Shown in pieces: positions 17,055-23,305 of a stretch of 32,424 bases of DNA. Within the stretch, counting starts at the first letter, position 1, and each line of letters starts with the position of its first letter. Location of the stretch: positions 1 through 32,424 of the IMG/VR virus record IMGVR_UViG_3300021475_000040. One strand, given 5' to 3'. The position numbers and the translations under genes were made by a program. The stretch is from a virus. The notes beneath the pieces were generated by a model. It worked only from the letters and a program-made list of their open reading frames with translations. It was not told the DNA's origin and ran no database searches.

Positions 17055-17213
17055 CTACTTCGGCCTGGTGCGGATGACGGAATTGCCAGGGTTGCCGCCG
17101 GCGCCGTAGCCACCCCCGTGGTTGGTCGGAGGTCCTGGGCACTGCGTCCCGCCCATGCCTGGCTTCTGCTTTGGCGGATGCTCGCGTGCGCTGTTCGGGG
17201 TGTACTTGGCCAT
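17055..17213 (-). CDS. Gly/Pro-rich microprotein, 52 aa
   Basis: Starts MAKYTPNSAREHPPKQK at 17213, with a perfect GGAGGT seven bases upstream lying in the last codons of the portal gene. That makes this start firm. The middle is glycine/proline-rich (GMGGTQCPGPPTNHGGGYGA), so probably unstructured. Function unknown. The strong ribosome site implies substantial translation, as for a minor virion or assembly protein. Confidence 0.6.
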   Translation of the reverse strand: MAKYTPNSAREHPPKQKPGMGGTQCPGPPTNHGGGYGAGGNPGNSVIRTRPK

Positions 17214-17214
17214 C

Positions 17215-19179
17215 TCACATACCTCCTGCGCCTGGTGCGCCGACATTGTTCGCTGCGCCCATCATCACCTGTTGGCCGGGCGGTGGCAACGCGCCTGCGC
17301 CATTCGGCGCGGTCGCAAGCGCGGCCAGGTCCGGCACACCGCCAGCTCCTGGTGCGCCGCCCTCGAAGACACCCGGAGCCGGGGTCTGCATGCCGTTCGG
17401 CCCAGCACCTGGTTGTCCGGGTATTGTGCCCTTGGCAGCCAGCGCCTGGGCCTGAGCCGCCGCACCAAGAATGTCGCCGCGACCGGCGAACTGGAAGACC
17501 TGATTGTCCAGCCACTTCTGGTACTCGGGCGATTGTCGGATACGGTCGCGCGCCTTGGAGCGGCGGATCTCGTCAGGGTTATCCCCAAGGTAGTCGACCG
17601 CCTCATCCGAGCCCCAGGTGCCGGCCTGCAGGCGCTCGTGGGCGTAGCGGGCCTTGATCAGGTCGTCGGTCGGCAGCTCCTGCTGCACCTCCCAGCGCAG
17701 CTTGACGGGGCGGGCGAAGTCGTCGGGGCCGAGTCCAATGTAGCCACTGCCGGCCTTGGTGTCCTGGCCGGAGTAGCCGACCCAGATCTTCTCTTTGACC
17801 TTGTTCTGCGCCAGGTCCCAGAGTTTTTCCGACTGGCGGCCGAGCAGCGCTTGCAGGTTGTTGACGATCGGGCCAACTCGAGTGCGGGAGTATGAAAGTA
17901 CTTGACTGATGGCGAAGCCGGCGCCCTCCATGCCGCTGAGGGTGGTCACCCGCGGCGACTCGAGCTCGCGGATGGCGTTGTCGATCAGCTGCATATGTTT
18001 TTCCAGGGTGGCCGCGTCGGGGTACTGGATGCGCGCCAGCTGGCGGCCAGGTCCCAGGTTGATGACCTCGCCGGGCAGGGGACCGGGGTCACGATCGCGC
18101 GGCTTGCCGTCGTCGCCGATGACCGGCGCCGCGGTGCTGTCGCCATAGGTCACCAGCGGGCTGAGCAGGTCTCGAGCGACGTACTGGGCGTGCATCGCGC
18201 GCAGGTACTGGCGATATTGGACCAGCCACAGCTTCGTTTGCGAGACGCCCCACCCCACCTTGCGATTGCGCCAGTGGTTCATCCACAGGCCGGGCGCGAA
18301 GTCGTAGGGGATGAAGCCGTAGTTGTGCTTGAACTGCTTGACGATCGCACCGGTGGGCTCAGATTTGTAGTTGGTGCCGGTCACCGCCCAGGACGCCCAG
18401 GTCTCGTCCCAGTGCTCGATCATGGTGATGGACGTTGGCAGGATCGGGCGGCCGCTCGCGCCGTAGGCGTTCGAGGCCTGCGACTGCCCCATCTCCTCGG
18501 GCACGATGTTTCCGTCGCCATCCACGCCCAGGCGGTAGCGGCGGAACGTGGTGCGCACCGGTCGGTCGGTGACCTCGAGCACCTCGGCGATCCTGCCACC
18601 CATGTAGTCCGGGTAGACCGCGCGGGCGTCGCAGAACTCCCACGCGAAGGGCGGCCCGCACTGCTTTTTGACCTCTTCGGTGGCCTTGTCGTAGTGGTTC
18701 CACGCCTCGGCGCTCTCGCCAGGGTTCGGCACCGGGTAGGCGTAGCGCTTGTCCCACGCGTCGGGCAGGAACAGGATTTTGGTCCAGGCGCCGCCGTCGT
18801 TGAGCGCCGCATCGGTGGCGAAGGTCATCGTGTCCGAGCCGGGCGTCCTCGAGCCGCACTGCCAGAGCGTCTCTTCCGTCCAGTGCTCGCGCTGGCTCGC
18901 CGCGGTTTGTGCCGTGTCGGACTCGCCACCGTCCAGGTGGAGCTTCGGCCGTTCCAACGTCAACATAGCCGTCTGCTGGAAGGCTTCCTCGCTGACATCC
19001 GGATCGCGCGGGTCGACGTTGACGAGGGTGTACTTCTCGTCGGCGCCCATCATCGCGGGAATTCTCATCTCGCGCTGGGCGCGCATGGTGTCAATCTGGA
19101 CGTCGTCGCGGCGGTAGCGGTCGTACATCTCCGTCTGGAGCTCGGAGAGGTAGGAGGCGCTCGGTGGGCGATCAGCCAC
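17215..19179 (-). CDS. Portal protein
   Basis: 654 residues from a GTG start. The pattern is that of podovirus-type portals: an N-terminal helical region (YLSELQTEMYDRYRRDDVQID), LERPKLHLDG near 77, a central alpha/beta body with GFIPYDFAPGLWMNHWRNRK, and a long helix with RELESPRVTTLSGMEGAGFA followed by RVGPIVNNLQALLGRQSEKL. A disordered Gly/Pro/Ala-rich C-terminus follows from about 590. It forms the dodecameric DNA channel at the capsid vertex and docks terminase. It lies downstream of the terminase genes, separated from them by two plus-strand genes. The ribosome site is weak. Identification rests on pattern recognition and context. Confidence 0.8.
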   Translation of the reverse strand: MADRPPSASYLSELQTEMYDRYRRDDVQIDTMRAQREMRIPAMMGADEKYTLVNVDPRDPDVSEEAFQQTAMLTLERPKLHLDGGESDTAQTAASQREHWTEETLWQCGSRTPGSDTMTFATDAALNDGGAWTKILFLPDAWDKRYAYPVPNPGESAEAWNHYDKATEEVKKQCGPPFAWEFCDARAVYPDYMGGRIAEVLEVTDRPVRTTFRRYRLGVDGDGNIVPEEMGQSQASNAYGASGRPILPTSITMIEHWDETWASWAVTGTNYKSEPTGAIVKQFKHNYGFIPYDFAPGLWMNHWRNRKVGWGVSQTKLWLVQYRQYLRAMHAQYVARDLLSPLVTYGDSTAAPVIGDDGKPRDRDPGPLPGEVINLGPGRQLARIQYPDAATLEKHMQLIDNAIRELESPRVTTLSGMEGAGFAISQVLSYSRTRVGPIVNNLQALLGRQSEKLWDLAQNKVKEKIWVGYSGQDTKAGSGYIGLGPDDFARPVKLRWEVQQELPTDDLIKARYAHERLQAGTWGSDEAVDYLGDNPDEIRRSKARDRIRQSPEYQKWLDNQVFQFAGRGDILGAAAQAQALAAKGTIPGQPGAGPNGMQTPAPGVFEGGAPGAGGVPDLAALATAPNGAGALPPPGQQVMMGAANNVGAPGAGGM

Positions 19180-19201
19180 GACTCTGGAGCCGAAGTGTAG
19201 C

Positions 19202-19223
19202 CGTGAAACATCGATGTTTCACG
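19202..19223. promoter_or_regulatory. 22-bp perfect palindrome between divergent genes
   Basis: CGTGAAACATC is followed immediately by its exact reverse complement, giving a 22-bp palindrome with no spacer. It lies 23 bases upstream of the portal start and 88 bases upstream of the plus-strand membrane-protein pair. A dyad of this length is what a dimeric repressor or activator recognises. No T-run follows, so a terminator is unlikely. The binding protein is unknown. Confidence 0.5.
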
Positions 19224-19245
19224 AACTCCCGGCGCAATCGTGGGC

Positions 19246-19251
19246 TATAGT
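19246..19251 (+). promoter_or_regulatory. Possible -10 box for the plus-strand membrane genes
   Basis: TATAGT matches a sigma70 -10 box in five of six positions and lies 60 bases before the first ATG of the plus-strand pair, just downstream of the 22-bp palindrome. No convincing -35 box stands at 16-18 bases upstream, so recognition might need an activator. Low certainty. Confidence 0.25.
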
Positions 19252-19257
19252 CGGCGC

Positions 19258-19280
19258 CTCGGCCCAGGTCACGGGCCGAG
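19258..19280 (+). promoter_or_regulatory. Leader hairpin upstream of the plus-strand membrane genes
   Basis: CTCGGCCC and GGGCCGAG form a perfect 8-bp GC-rich stem around a 7-base loop (AGGTCAC). It would lie in the 5' leader of the plus-strand transcript, about 30 bases before the first ATG. The bases after it are not a T-run, so it looks like an mRNA stability or attenuation element rather than a terminator. Confidence 0.35.
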
Positions 19281-19310
19281 TCACCTCGCACAACGAAGGG
19301 GAGCTTCGTC

Positions 19311-19532
19311 ATGCACTTCGGATCGTACGCTCTCACGCTTATTGCTGGCGTGCTCCTCGGCGCTGTCCTGGTGGTAGCGGTCCAGCTGGGCACAGGCCCG
19401 ATGTACCGCTACTACTCGTACGCAGCACTCGGTCGTAATTTTGACCGCGTAATAGCCGCGGAAGCACAAGGGTGTGCACCGATGGCCGACCAGCAGATCA
19501 CCATCCGCTGCCCGTTCTGGATCACGCCATGA
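19311..19532 (+). CDS. Single-pass membrane protein with extracytoplasmic tail, 73 aa
   Basis: On the opposite strand to all surrounding genes. AAGGGGAG seven bases before the ATG is a clear ribosome site. Residues 5-26 (SYALTLIAGVLLGAVLVVAV) form one membrane helix with little positive charge before it. The remaining 45 residues include two cysteines (C55 and C67) that could form a disulfide outside the cell. No family is recognised. It overlaps the following gene by ATGA, so the two are a unit. Candidates are a holin or spanin-like lysis pair, a superinfection-exclusion factor, or a lysogenically expressed moron. None is proven. Confidence 0.65.
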   Translation: MHFGSYALTLIAGVLLGAVLVVAVQLGTGPMYRYYSYAALGRNFDRVIAAEAQGCAPMADQQITIRCPFWITP

Positions 19533-19699
19533 GCCGGCTCAAGGAATGGGCGCTCACGCTGTTCATTTTCCCTGGCTTCTTAGCCTTCCTGGTGCTGCCA
19601 CTGGTATTCGACACCCAAGCCAGTTGGCTGGTCACCGGGCTGTACTTTGGCTGGGTAGGGACCTACGCGTACTACCGCGCTCACCGGTTGAAGCTATAG
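19529..19699 (+). CDS. Two-helix membrane protein, 56 aa
   Basis: 56 residues starting MSRLKEWALTLFIF, with ATG overlapping the previous TGA (ATGA). There are two membrane helices at about 8-26 and 33-49, joined by FDTQAS, with a basic end (YYRAHRLKL). The hairpin topology and size resemble class II holins, but no family match is claimed. The 3' end overlaps the terminase large-subunit stop codon on the other strand by 19 bases, so the two transcription units converge without a visible terminator. Confidence 0.65.
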   Translation: MSRLKEWALTLFIFPGFLAFLVLPLVFDTQASWLVTGLYFGWVGTYAYYRAHRLKL

Positions 19700-21366
19700 G
19701 TCGAGCGCGCCGGCTCACGCGCCGGCCAGGTGAACTCGATCGTCGCTAGCAAGTACCGCAGGGCGTCGTACGCGTGGTCCTCGGCCTTGGTGTCGACGTC
19801 CTCAGGATTGTGCGGATCCTTCGGTAGTTTCGGGAGTGTGCGCACCAGGTTCGGGGCCGCGCCGCGGAGGACCTGGAGCATGGGTTGGGCGTCGTCGTCG
19901 AAGTACAGCGCCTCGTGCACGCGCGCCTTGCCTGCCAATCGCTCATTGCTCGCCTTGCCCAGCACGAGCCCCATTTCGGCGTAAGCGTCTGCCGGCGCCA
20001 ACACTGGGCGGCCATTGTGCGAACGCGTCCACATAGACGGGTCGCCGACACTGTCGCGGATCCGTTCGCGTCGGGGTGTTGCAGCCAGGATCTGCGCCGC
20101 CTGCTCGCTATCGACGATGCCAGCCCCGTAGAGCTCGCGGTAGATGAACACCTGCCCCCACGGAGCGCGGGCGCCCCACAGGCAGCAGAACGGCGCGCCG
20201 TAGCCATAGTCCACCGCGCGAAAGCGGAGCCATTCACTGGGAATCTCGAACGGGTCGCACACATGCACGTCGTTGGACCACTCCGAGAAAGCACGACCCT
20301 CGCCTGACTCCTCGTGCTGGCATTCCGCCAGGAACGCCCGGAGCCCAAGGTCGTTGATGCGAGCCTGACAGATGGCGACGTCCTGGCCATTCCAGGTGGG
20401 CGTGCCACCGGTGATCCACGTCTTGCCCCCGCGCTGCTCACACCGAAACTCGTGAAGTGCGGGGACGGGTCCGGAGAGCTGGCGGTCGCTGAGCCAGTCC
20501 GCCGTGCCGTCGGCGAGCTGGCCAAAGATGCCGTCGGAGCGGATCAGGTTCTGCACGCCCAGCACCACACAGTCCACGGATCCCGCTGGCAGCAACTCGC
20601 GCGTGAGCACGTCGATTTTCTTGGAGATCGTCTCTGAGGAGTCGTCACTGCGGTCCAGGTCGTCGAGCACAATCAGATCCGGCCGCGCCTCGTCGAGCTT
20701 CACCCCGCGGACCGCGGCGTCGAGGCCGAGCGCGTCGATCGTGAACCCGGACGCGGTGCGCAATCGGTCGCGCCGCCAGCCCCTCGCCGAACCGTACTTG
20801 CCCACCAACCGGCTGGCCGCATCCGGGTAGACGTCGGCGAATGCCGCCGACTCGAGCTGTCCGCCAATGGTCTGCACATGGTCATCGGCCTGGGCCTGGG
20901 TGGCGGACACATAGAGCGCGTAGTGACGTCGGCCGCGAGCTCCCAGTGCGACACAGCCGAGCTCAGCATTGGTGGACTTGCCGCCGCCGCGCGGCCAGAT
21001 GGCGATGAATGGTGTGCTCCGCAGGTCCAGTTCGATCGACCACAGCCACGACCAGAACTGCTCGTGGTGCGGCGCGAACGGAACGAATTGGCCCCCCTGG
21101 CTCAGGTAGCGCGCGAACAGCGTGCGCAGCCACAGGCGCCAGTCACGCTCGAGCGTCTCCTGGGTCGGCAGCTGGGAGGGCGTGCTGGTCGTCGTCGGTG
21201 TCTGCAGCGACAGGCCGGAGTCCGGCGAGAAGTCGAAGCGTGGTATCGCGCTCAACGGCAACCAACTGGGCAAGCTCGGCCGCGGACTGTTTTTCGAGCC
21301 AGTCGGGCCGGGTCGTTGCCTGAAGTTGAGCCTGAATGGTGGTGACGTGGGCAGCGATGAGGTCAA
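19681..21366 (-). CDS. terL: Terminase large subunit (packaging ATPase and nuclease)
   Basis: The 561-residue frame opens at TTG (21366). The start is uncertain: the first 65 residues are proline/serine-rich, atypical, and lie over the small-subunit gene in another frame. The only start codons in this stretch are TTGs. Walker A is WPRGGGKST at 124-132, Walker B LIVLDDLD at 231-238, and a coupling-like VVLGVQN at 267-273. The RNase-H-like nuclease has D386 in VDYGYG, D442 in GDPS and D530/D534 in EDHAYDALRY. It pumps DNA through the portal and cuts it. Placement after the small-subunit-like gene fits. Conserved sequence begins near TLERDWRLW (about 71). Confidence 0.9.
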   Translation of the reverse strand: MTSSLPTSPPFRLNFRQRPGPTGSKNSPRPSLPSWLPLSAIPRFDFSPDSGLSLQTPTTTSTPSQLPTQETLERDWRLWLRTLFARYLSQGGQFVPFAPHHEQFWSWLWSIELDLRSTPFIAIWPRGGGKSTNAELGCVALGARGRRHYALYVSATQAQADDHVQTIGGQLESAAFADVYPDAASRLVGKYGSARGWRRDRLRTASGFTIDALGLDAAVRGVKLDEARPDLIVLDDLDRSDDSSETISKKIDVLTRELLPAGSVDCVVLGVQNLIRSDGIFGQLADGTADWLSDRQLSGPVPALHEFRCEQRGGKTWITGGTPTWNGQDVAICQARINDLGLRAFLAECQHEESGEGRAFSEWSNDVHVCDPFEIPSEWLRFRAVDYGYGAPFCCLWGARAPWGQVFIYRELYGAGIVDSEQAAQILAATPRRERIRDSVGDPSMWTRSHNGRPVLAPADAYAEMGLVLGKASNERLAGKARVHEALYFDDDAQPMLQVLRGAAPNLVRTLPKLPKDPHNPEDVDTKAEDHAYDALRYLLATIEFTWPAREPARSTYSFNR

Positions 21367-21577
21367 GGATCAGCTCGGCAATCGCCTCAGGGTCGCGCGC
21401 ACGGGCGTGGGCCGTTCCAACTGTTCCAACTGGCGATTCATTGTGCGCCGCGAGCCAGTTGCCGAGCGTGCCCTTCGAGACGCCGAACTGCCGAGCGACT
21501 TCTGCCAGGGCGGCGCCGGCCAGGACCGCGGCGACGGCCTGGGCGCGCAGCTCGGGCGGGTGAGCCACGCCACGCAT
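21143..21577 (-). CDS. terS: Probable terminase small subunit (helix-turn-helix)
   Basis: 144 residues with GAGGAG nine bases before the ATG. Residues 10-45 form a helix-turn-helix of the homeodomain/transposase-like type: ELRAQAVAAVLAG, then ALAEVARQFGVSKGTLGNWL. The middle is helical (AIAELILDLIAAHVTTIQAQ) as in the oligomerising domain, and the end is acidic/disordered (ADTDDDQH). Directly upstream of the large subunit, this is the expected DNA-recognition component. A simple HTH regulator is the alternative. Its 3' end overlaps the annotated large-subunit frame by 224 bases. Confidence 0.7.
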   Translation of the reverse strand: MRGVAHPPELRAQAVAAVLAGAALAEVARQFGVSKGTLGNWLAAHNESPVGTVGTAHARARDPEAIAELILDLIAAHVTTIQAQLQATTRPDWLEKQSAAELAQLVAVERDTTLRLLAGLRPVAADTDDDQHALPAADPGDARA

Positions 21578-21658
21578 TCACTCTTGCTCCTCAAGACGCG
21601 CGGCCTCGTCCAGCTCGTGATCGCGCTCTGCGGCTGCCAATGGCCATTGGATTCTCAT
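21578..21658 (-). CDS. Microprotein, 26 aa
   Basis: The frame starts MRIQWPLAAAERDHE and continues LDEAARLEEQE. Its ATG overlaps the previous stop (ATGA) and its TGA directly abuts the small-terminase ATG, so it fills the gap exactly. The last codons carry the GAGGAG ribosome site of the terminase gene. It is acidic and helical. It could be a real peptide, or serve mainly to carry ribosomes to the next start. Confidence 0.4.
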   Translation of the reverse strand: MRIQWPLAAAERDHELDEAARLEEQE

Positions 21659-21879
21659 CGCCGCGGCACCAAAACGCGTCGTTTTCGCCACACTTCGCGC
21701 ATCAATTTCGAGCGATCTTCGCGCACACTTTCGCGATCAAACCGCACACGATCGGCGCGCAGATACTGACCCTCTGACTCGAACATTGCGGCCAGATGAT
21801 CCAGCCGGACGAGCTCCACCGCCAGGGCGTGGCAGCGTTCGCGGGCCGCCAGATACCAGTCCGTGGTGAGCGTCGTCAT
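21655..21879 (-). CDS. Small helical charged protein, 74 aa
   Basis: Starts MTTLTTDWYLAARERCHAL at the ATG that overlaps the preceding stop as ATGA. A five-codon upstream extension is possible. The product is a continuous arginine/glutamate-rich helix (RLDHLAAMFESEGQYLRADR, RESVREDRSKLMREVWRKRR), probably a coiled coil, ending basic. No family recognised. It lies between the replication-initiator-like gene and the terminase genes. Confidence 0.5.
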   Translation of the reverse strand: MTTLTTDWYLAARERCHALAVELVRLDHLAAMFESEGQYLRADRVRFDRESVREDRSKLMREVWRKRRVLVPRR

Positions 21880-22493
21880 ACGGCCACCGAACACGAATTC
21901 GAGTGTTCTCGGCCGTCAGACAACTCCGCGATGAGGCAGCAGGCGGTGGTGACGGTCGTACTCCCATTCGTCAAACTCCCGTTCGCCCCATCGGGGGGCG
22001 CTCCCCTCTCCGCTTGCGGGGAGGGGTTGGGGGTAGGGAAGGATTCCAACTCCGTTGGAATCCCGGGTACGGGACCGGGACCGGGACCGGGTACGGGAGC
22101 GTCCGGAGTCCGGCCGGAATCTTCGCGGCCTCCGGACGAATTCCTTGTGGCGTTCGTCACCCGCGCGCCGCGTCGCTTGCGCTCGCGGTCCTCCTCGCGC
22201 TGCTTGAGGATCTGCTCACGCGAGGGCTGGTACTCAAGGTAGTCGTGGATGGTGTAGACGCCCTTGCCCGAGGTCCAGCGGTTGACGCGCACCAGCTCCG
22301 CGGCGGCCGGTGGCCAACGCTTCAAGTGGATGAGCGCCGCCACGGTCTGTACGTCCGCGGCACTCAGCACCCCGTCCCGCAACTCCCGCGCGGAGTAGAT
22401 GATGGCGGCCATGTCGAGCGCGATCGCCGCCGTGGACAGCGTCGCGAGCTTCTGGTTGCCGAGGTAATCGTCCTCGAATCGCGCCCACGGCAT
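21876..22493 (-). CDS. Replication-initiator-like DNA-binding protein (phage O / replisome-organiser type)
   Basis: Residues 1-90 match the winged-helix N-terminal region seen in phage replication proteins: PWARFEDDYLGNQKLATLS, AAIIYSARELRDGVLS, a helix with VQTVAALIHLKRW, then VNRWTSGKGVYTIHDYLEY with QPSREQ. A basic helix follows (QREEDRERKRRG). The last 95 residues are low complexity and are encoded by repeat DNA: VPGPGPGPVPG from GGGACC hexamers, and PNPSPQAERG, the usual translation of a bacterial palindromic repeat. No ATPase domain is present, so it would recruit host helicase and polymerase. Weak ribosome site. The stop overlaps the next ATG. Confidence 0.6.
   Translation of the reverse strand: MPWARFEDDYLGNQKLATLSTAAIALDMAAIIYSARELRDGVLSAADVQTVAALIHLKRWPPAAAELVRVNRWTSGKGVYTIHDYLEYQPSREQILKQREEDRERKRRGARVTNATRNSSGGREDSGRTPDAPVPGPGPGPVPGIPTELESFPTPNPSPQAERGAPPDGANGSLTNGSTTVTTACCLIAELSDGREHSNSCSVAV
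21881..22100. repeat. Cluster of inverted and hexamer repeats inside the initiator-like gene (candidate origin)
   Basis: Four structured elements lie within 220 bases. An interrupted hairpin at 21881-21915 has CGGCC and GAACAC arms facing GTGTTC and GGCCG. A GC palindrome is at 22003-22026. A perfect 10-bp stem with a 3-base loop is at 22041-22063 (GGATTCCAAC / GTTGGAATCC). Six tandem hexamers at 22065-22100 have unit GGGACC or GGGTAC, the last GGGAGC. Origins embedded in the initiator gene are known for lambda-like phages, hence the candidate role. Confidence 0.4.
22003..22026. repeat. REP-like GC palindrome
   Basis: CCCCTCTCCG and CGGGGAGGGG pair over 10 positions with one G-T wobble and a CTTG loop, followed on the plus strand by GTTGGGGGTAGGG. 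The consensus and its protein reading (NPSPQAERG) are those of short extragenic palindromes common in bacterial chromosomes. Here one sits inside a phage coding frame, suggesting insertion of a host-type repeat. Confidence 0.5.
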
Positions 22494-22501
22494 GGAGCTA
22501 G

Positions 22502-22822
22502 CTAGGCTTGCTCGCTCGAGCGTGTGCCGTGTCGCCGGCGGCCGTTGGACGGAATCGTGACCGGCTCCTCCTCGTCTTCGTCGACCGCGTCCGCGACATG
22601 CCCGTTCGATCGATCCTCGGTCTCCGCCTCCTCCGCTTCAAACAGCGGGCCCATCGACGCGGTGACCTCGGCGAGGTTGACCACCAGGTCCTCGCCCAGC
22701 TGGCTGAAGAGCCAGTCCGTTGAAACGTCATGCGCCTCCAGATTGAGCCGCACGACGGTGCGCACATCGTCTGCACGTGAGGGCGTGCCGCGCACCGCGG
22801 CGAGCCGAGCTTTGAATTGCAT
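22502..22822 (-). CDS. Small acidic early protein, 106 aa
   Basis: The start at ATG 22822 (MQFKARLAAVRGTPS) is supported by AAAGGA nine bases upstream and by a TGATG overlap with the preceding stop. A longer start 11 codons upstream is possible. Residues 1-65 look folded (VRTVVRLNLEAHDVSTDWLF, LGEDLVVNLAEVTASMGPL). The C-terminal 40 residues are acidic (FEAEEAETEDRS, DEDEEEP) with a basic end. No family recognised. It could be a DNA mimic or a small replication accessory, but nothing in the sequence decides this. Confidence 0.5.
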   Translation of the reverse strand: MQFKARLAAVRGTPSRADDVRTVVRLNLEAHDVSTDWLFSQLGEDLVVNLAEVTASMGPLFEAEEAETEDRSNGHVADAVDEDEEEPVTIPSNGRRRHGTRSSEQA

Positions 22823-23091
22823 CAGTTGGAGTCCTTTCTCGGTCTGTCTCTGCACGTCCGCCAGTGGCTCGTGCCGGTCCTGGTTCCGTTTGGCTTAATG
22901 TCGAACGGGCACCGCCGATTGTTGGCGCGTGTGAAGCCCCACCAGATCGGCGCCGCACAGCCCGTCTGGGCGCAGCGTCGCGCGGGCGCCGCACTGGCCA
23001 GCAGGATCTGCTGCGCGTCATCGGAGTAGATACGCCACGCGTACTCGCGCTCCGTTTCGCCCTCAAGCGCCGGCGGCCTGGTTCTCGGCAT
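22822..23091 (-). CDS. Zinc-ribbon-like phage protein, 89 aa
   Basis: Start at ATG 23091 with a perfect AAAGGAGG seven bases upstream, lying inside the end of the previous gene. A longer open frame upstream is a shadow. Residues about 34-76 form a recognisable phage zinc-binding pattern: CAQTGCAAPIWWGFT, then RRCPFDIKPNGT and SHWRTC, i.e. C-x4-C with a later H-x3-C pair. Such proteins are common in early phage regions and probably bind nucleic acid or protein. Specific role unknown. Confidence 0.6.
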   Translation of the reverse strand: MPRTRPPALEGETEREYAWRIYSDDAQQILLASAAPARRCAQTGCAAPIWWGFTRANNRRCPFDIKPNGTRTGTSHWRTCRDRPRKDSN

Positions 23092-23305
23092 GCCGCGCCC
23101 TCCTTTGCTGACGCCACACCCGGATGAGCTCGGGGTCACTCGGCGCCATGATTTCGTCCAGCGTTTCGAAGCTGACCGCGGACATGTCGGTGAGACTCTT
23201 GACGCCATTGACACTGTGCACGCCGCACCACACGCCATAACGTGTGGTCGGAAACTGCGAGTGCTCCAGGTCCTCGTCCAGCTCGACCAGCCAGAAGCGG
23301 CTCAT
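23063..23305 (-). CDS. Hypothetical early protein, 80 aa
   Basis: 80 residues, ATG at 23305 overlapping the recombinase stop by ATGA, and overlapping the zinc-ribbon gene by 29 bases. It begins with a beta-like segment (RFWLVELDEDLEHSQFPTTR, WCGVHSVNGV) and ends in a basic helix (VWRQQRRARHAENQ). The family is not recognised. Directly following the annealing protein, it may be an accessory of the recombination module. Confidence 0.5.
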   Translation of the reverse strand: MSRFWLVELDEDLEHSQFPTTRYGVWCGVHSVNGVKSLTDMSAVSFETLDEIMAPSDPELIRVWRQQRRARHAENQAAGA

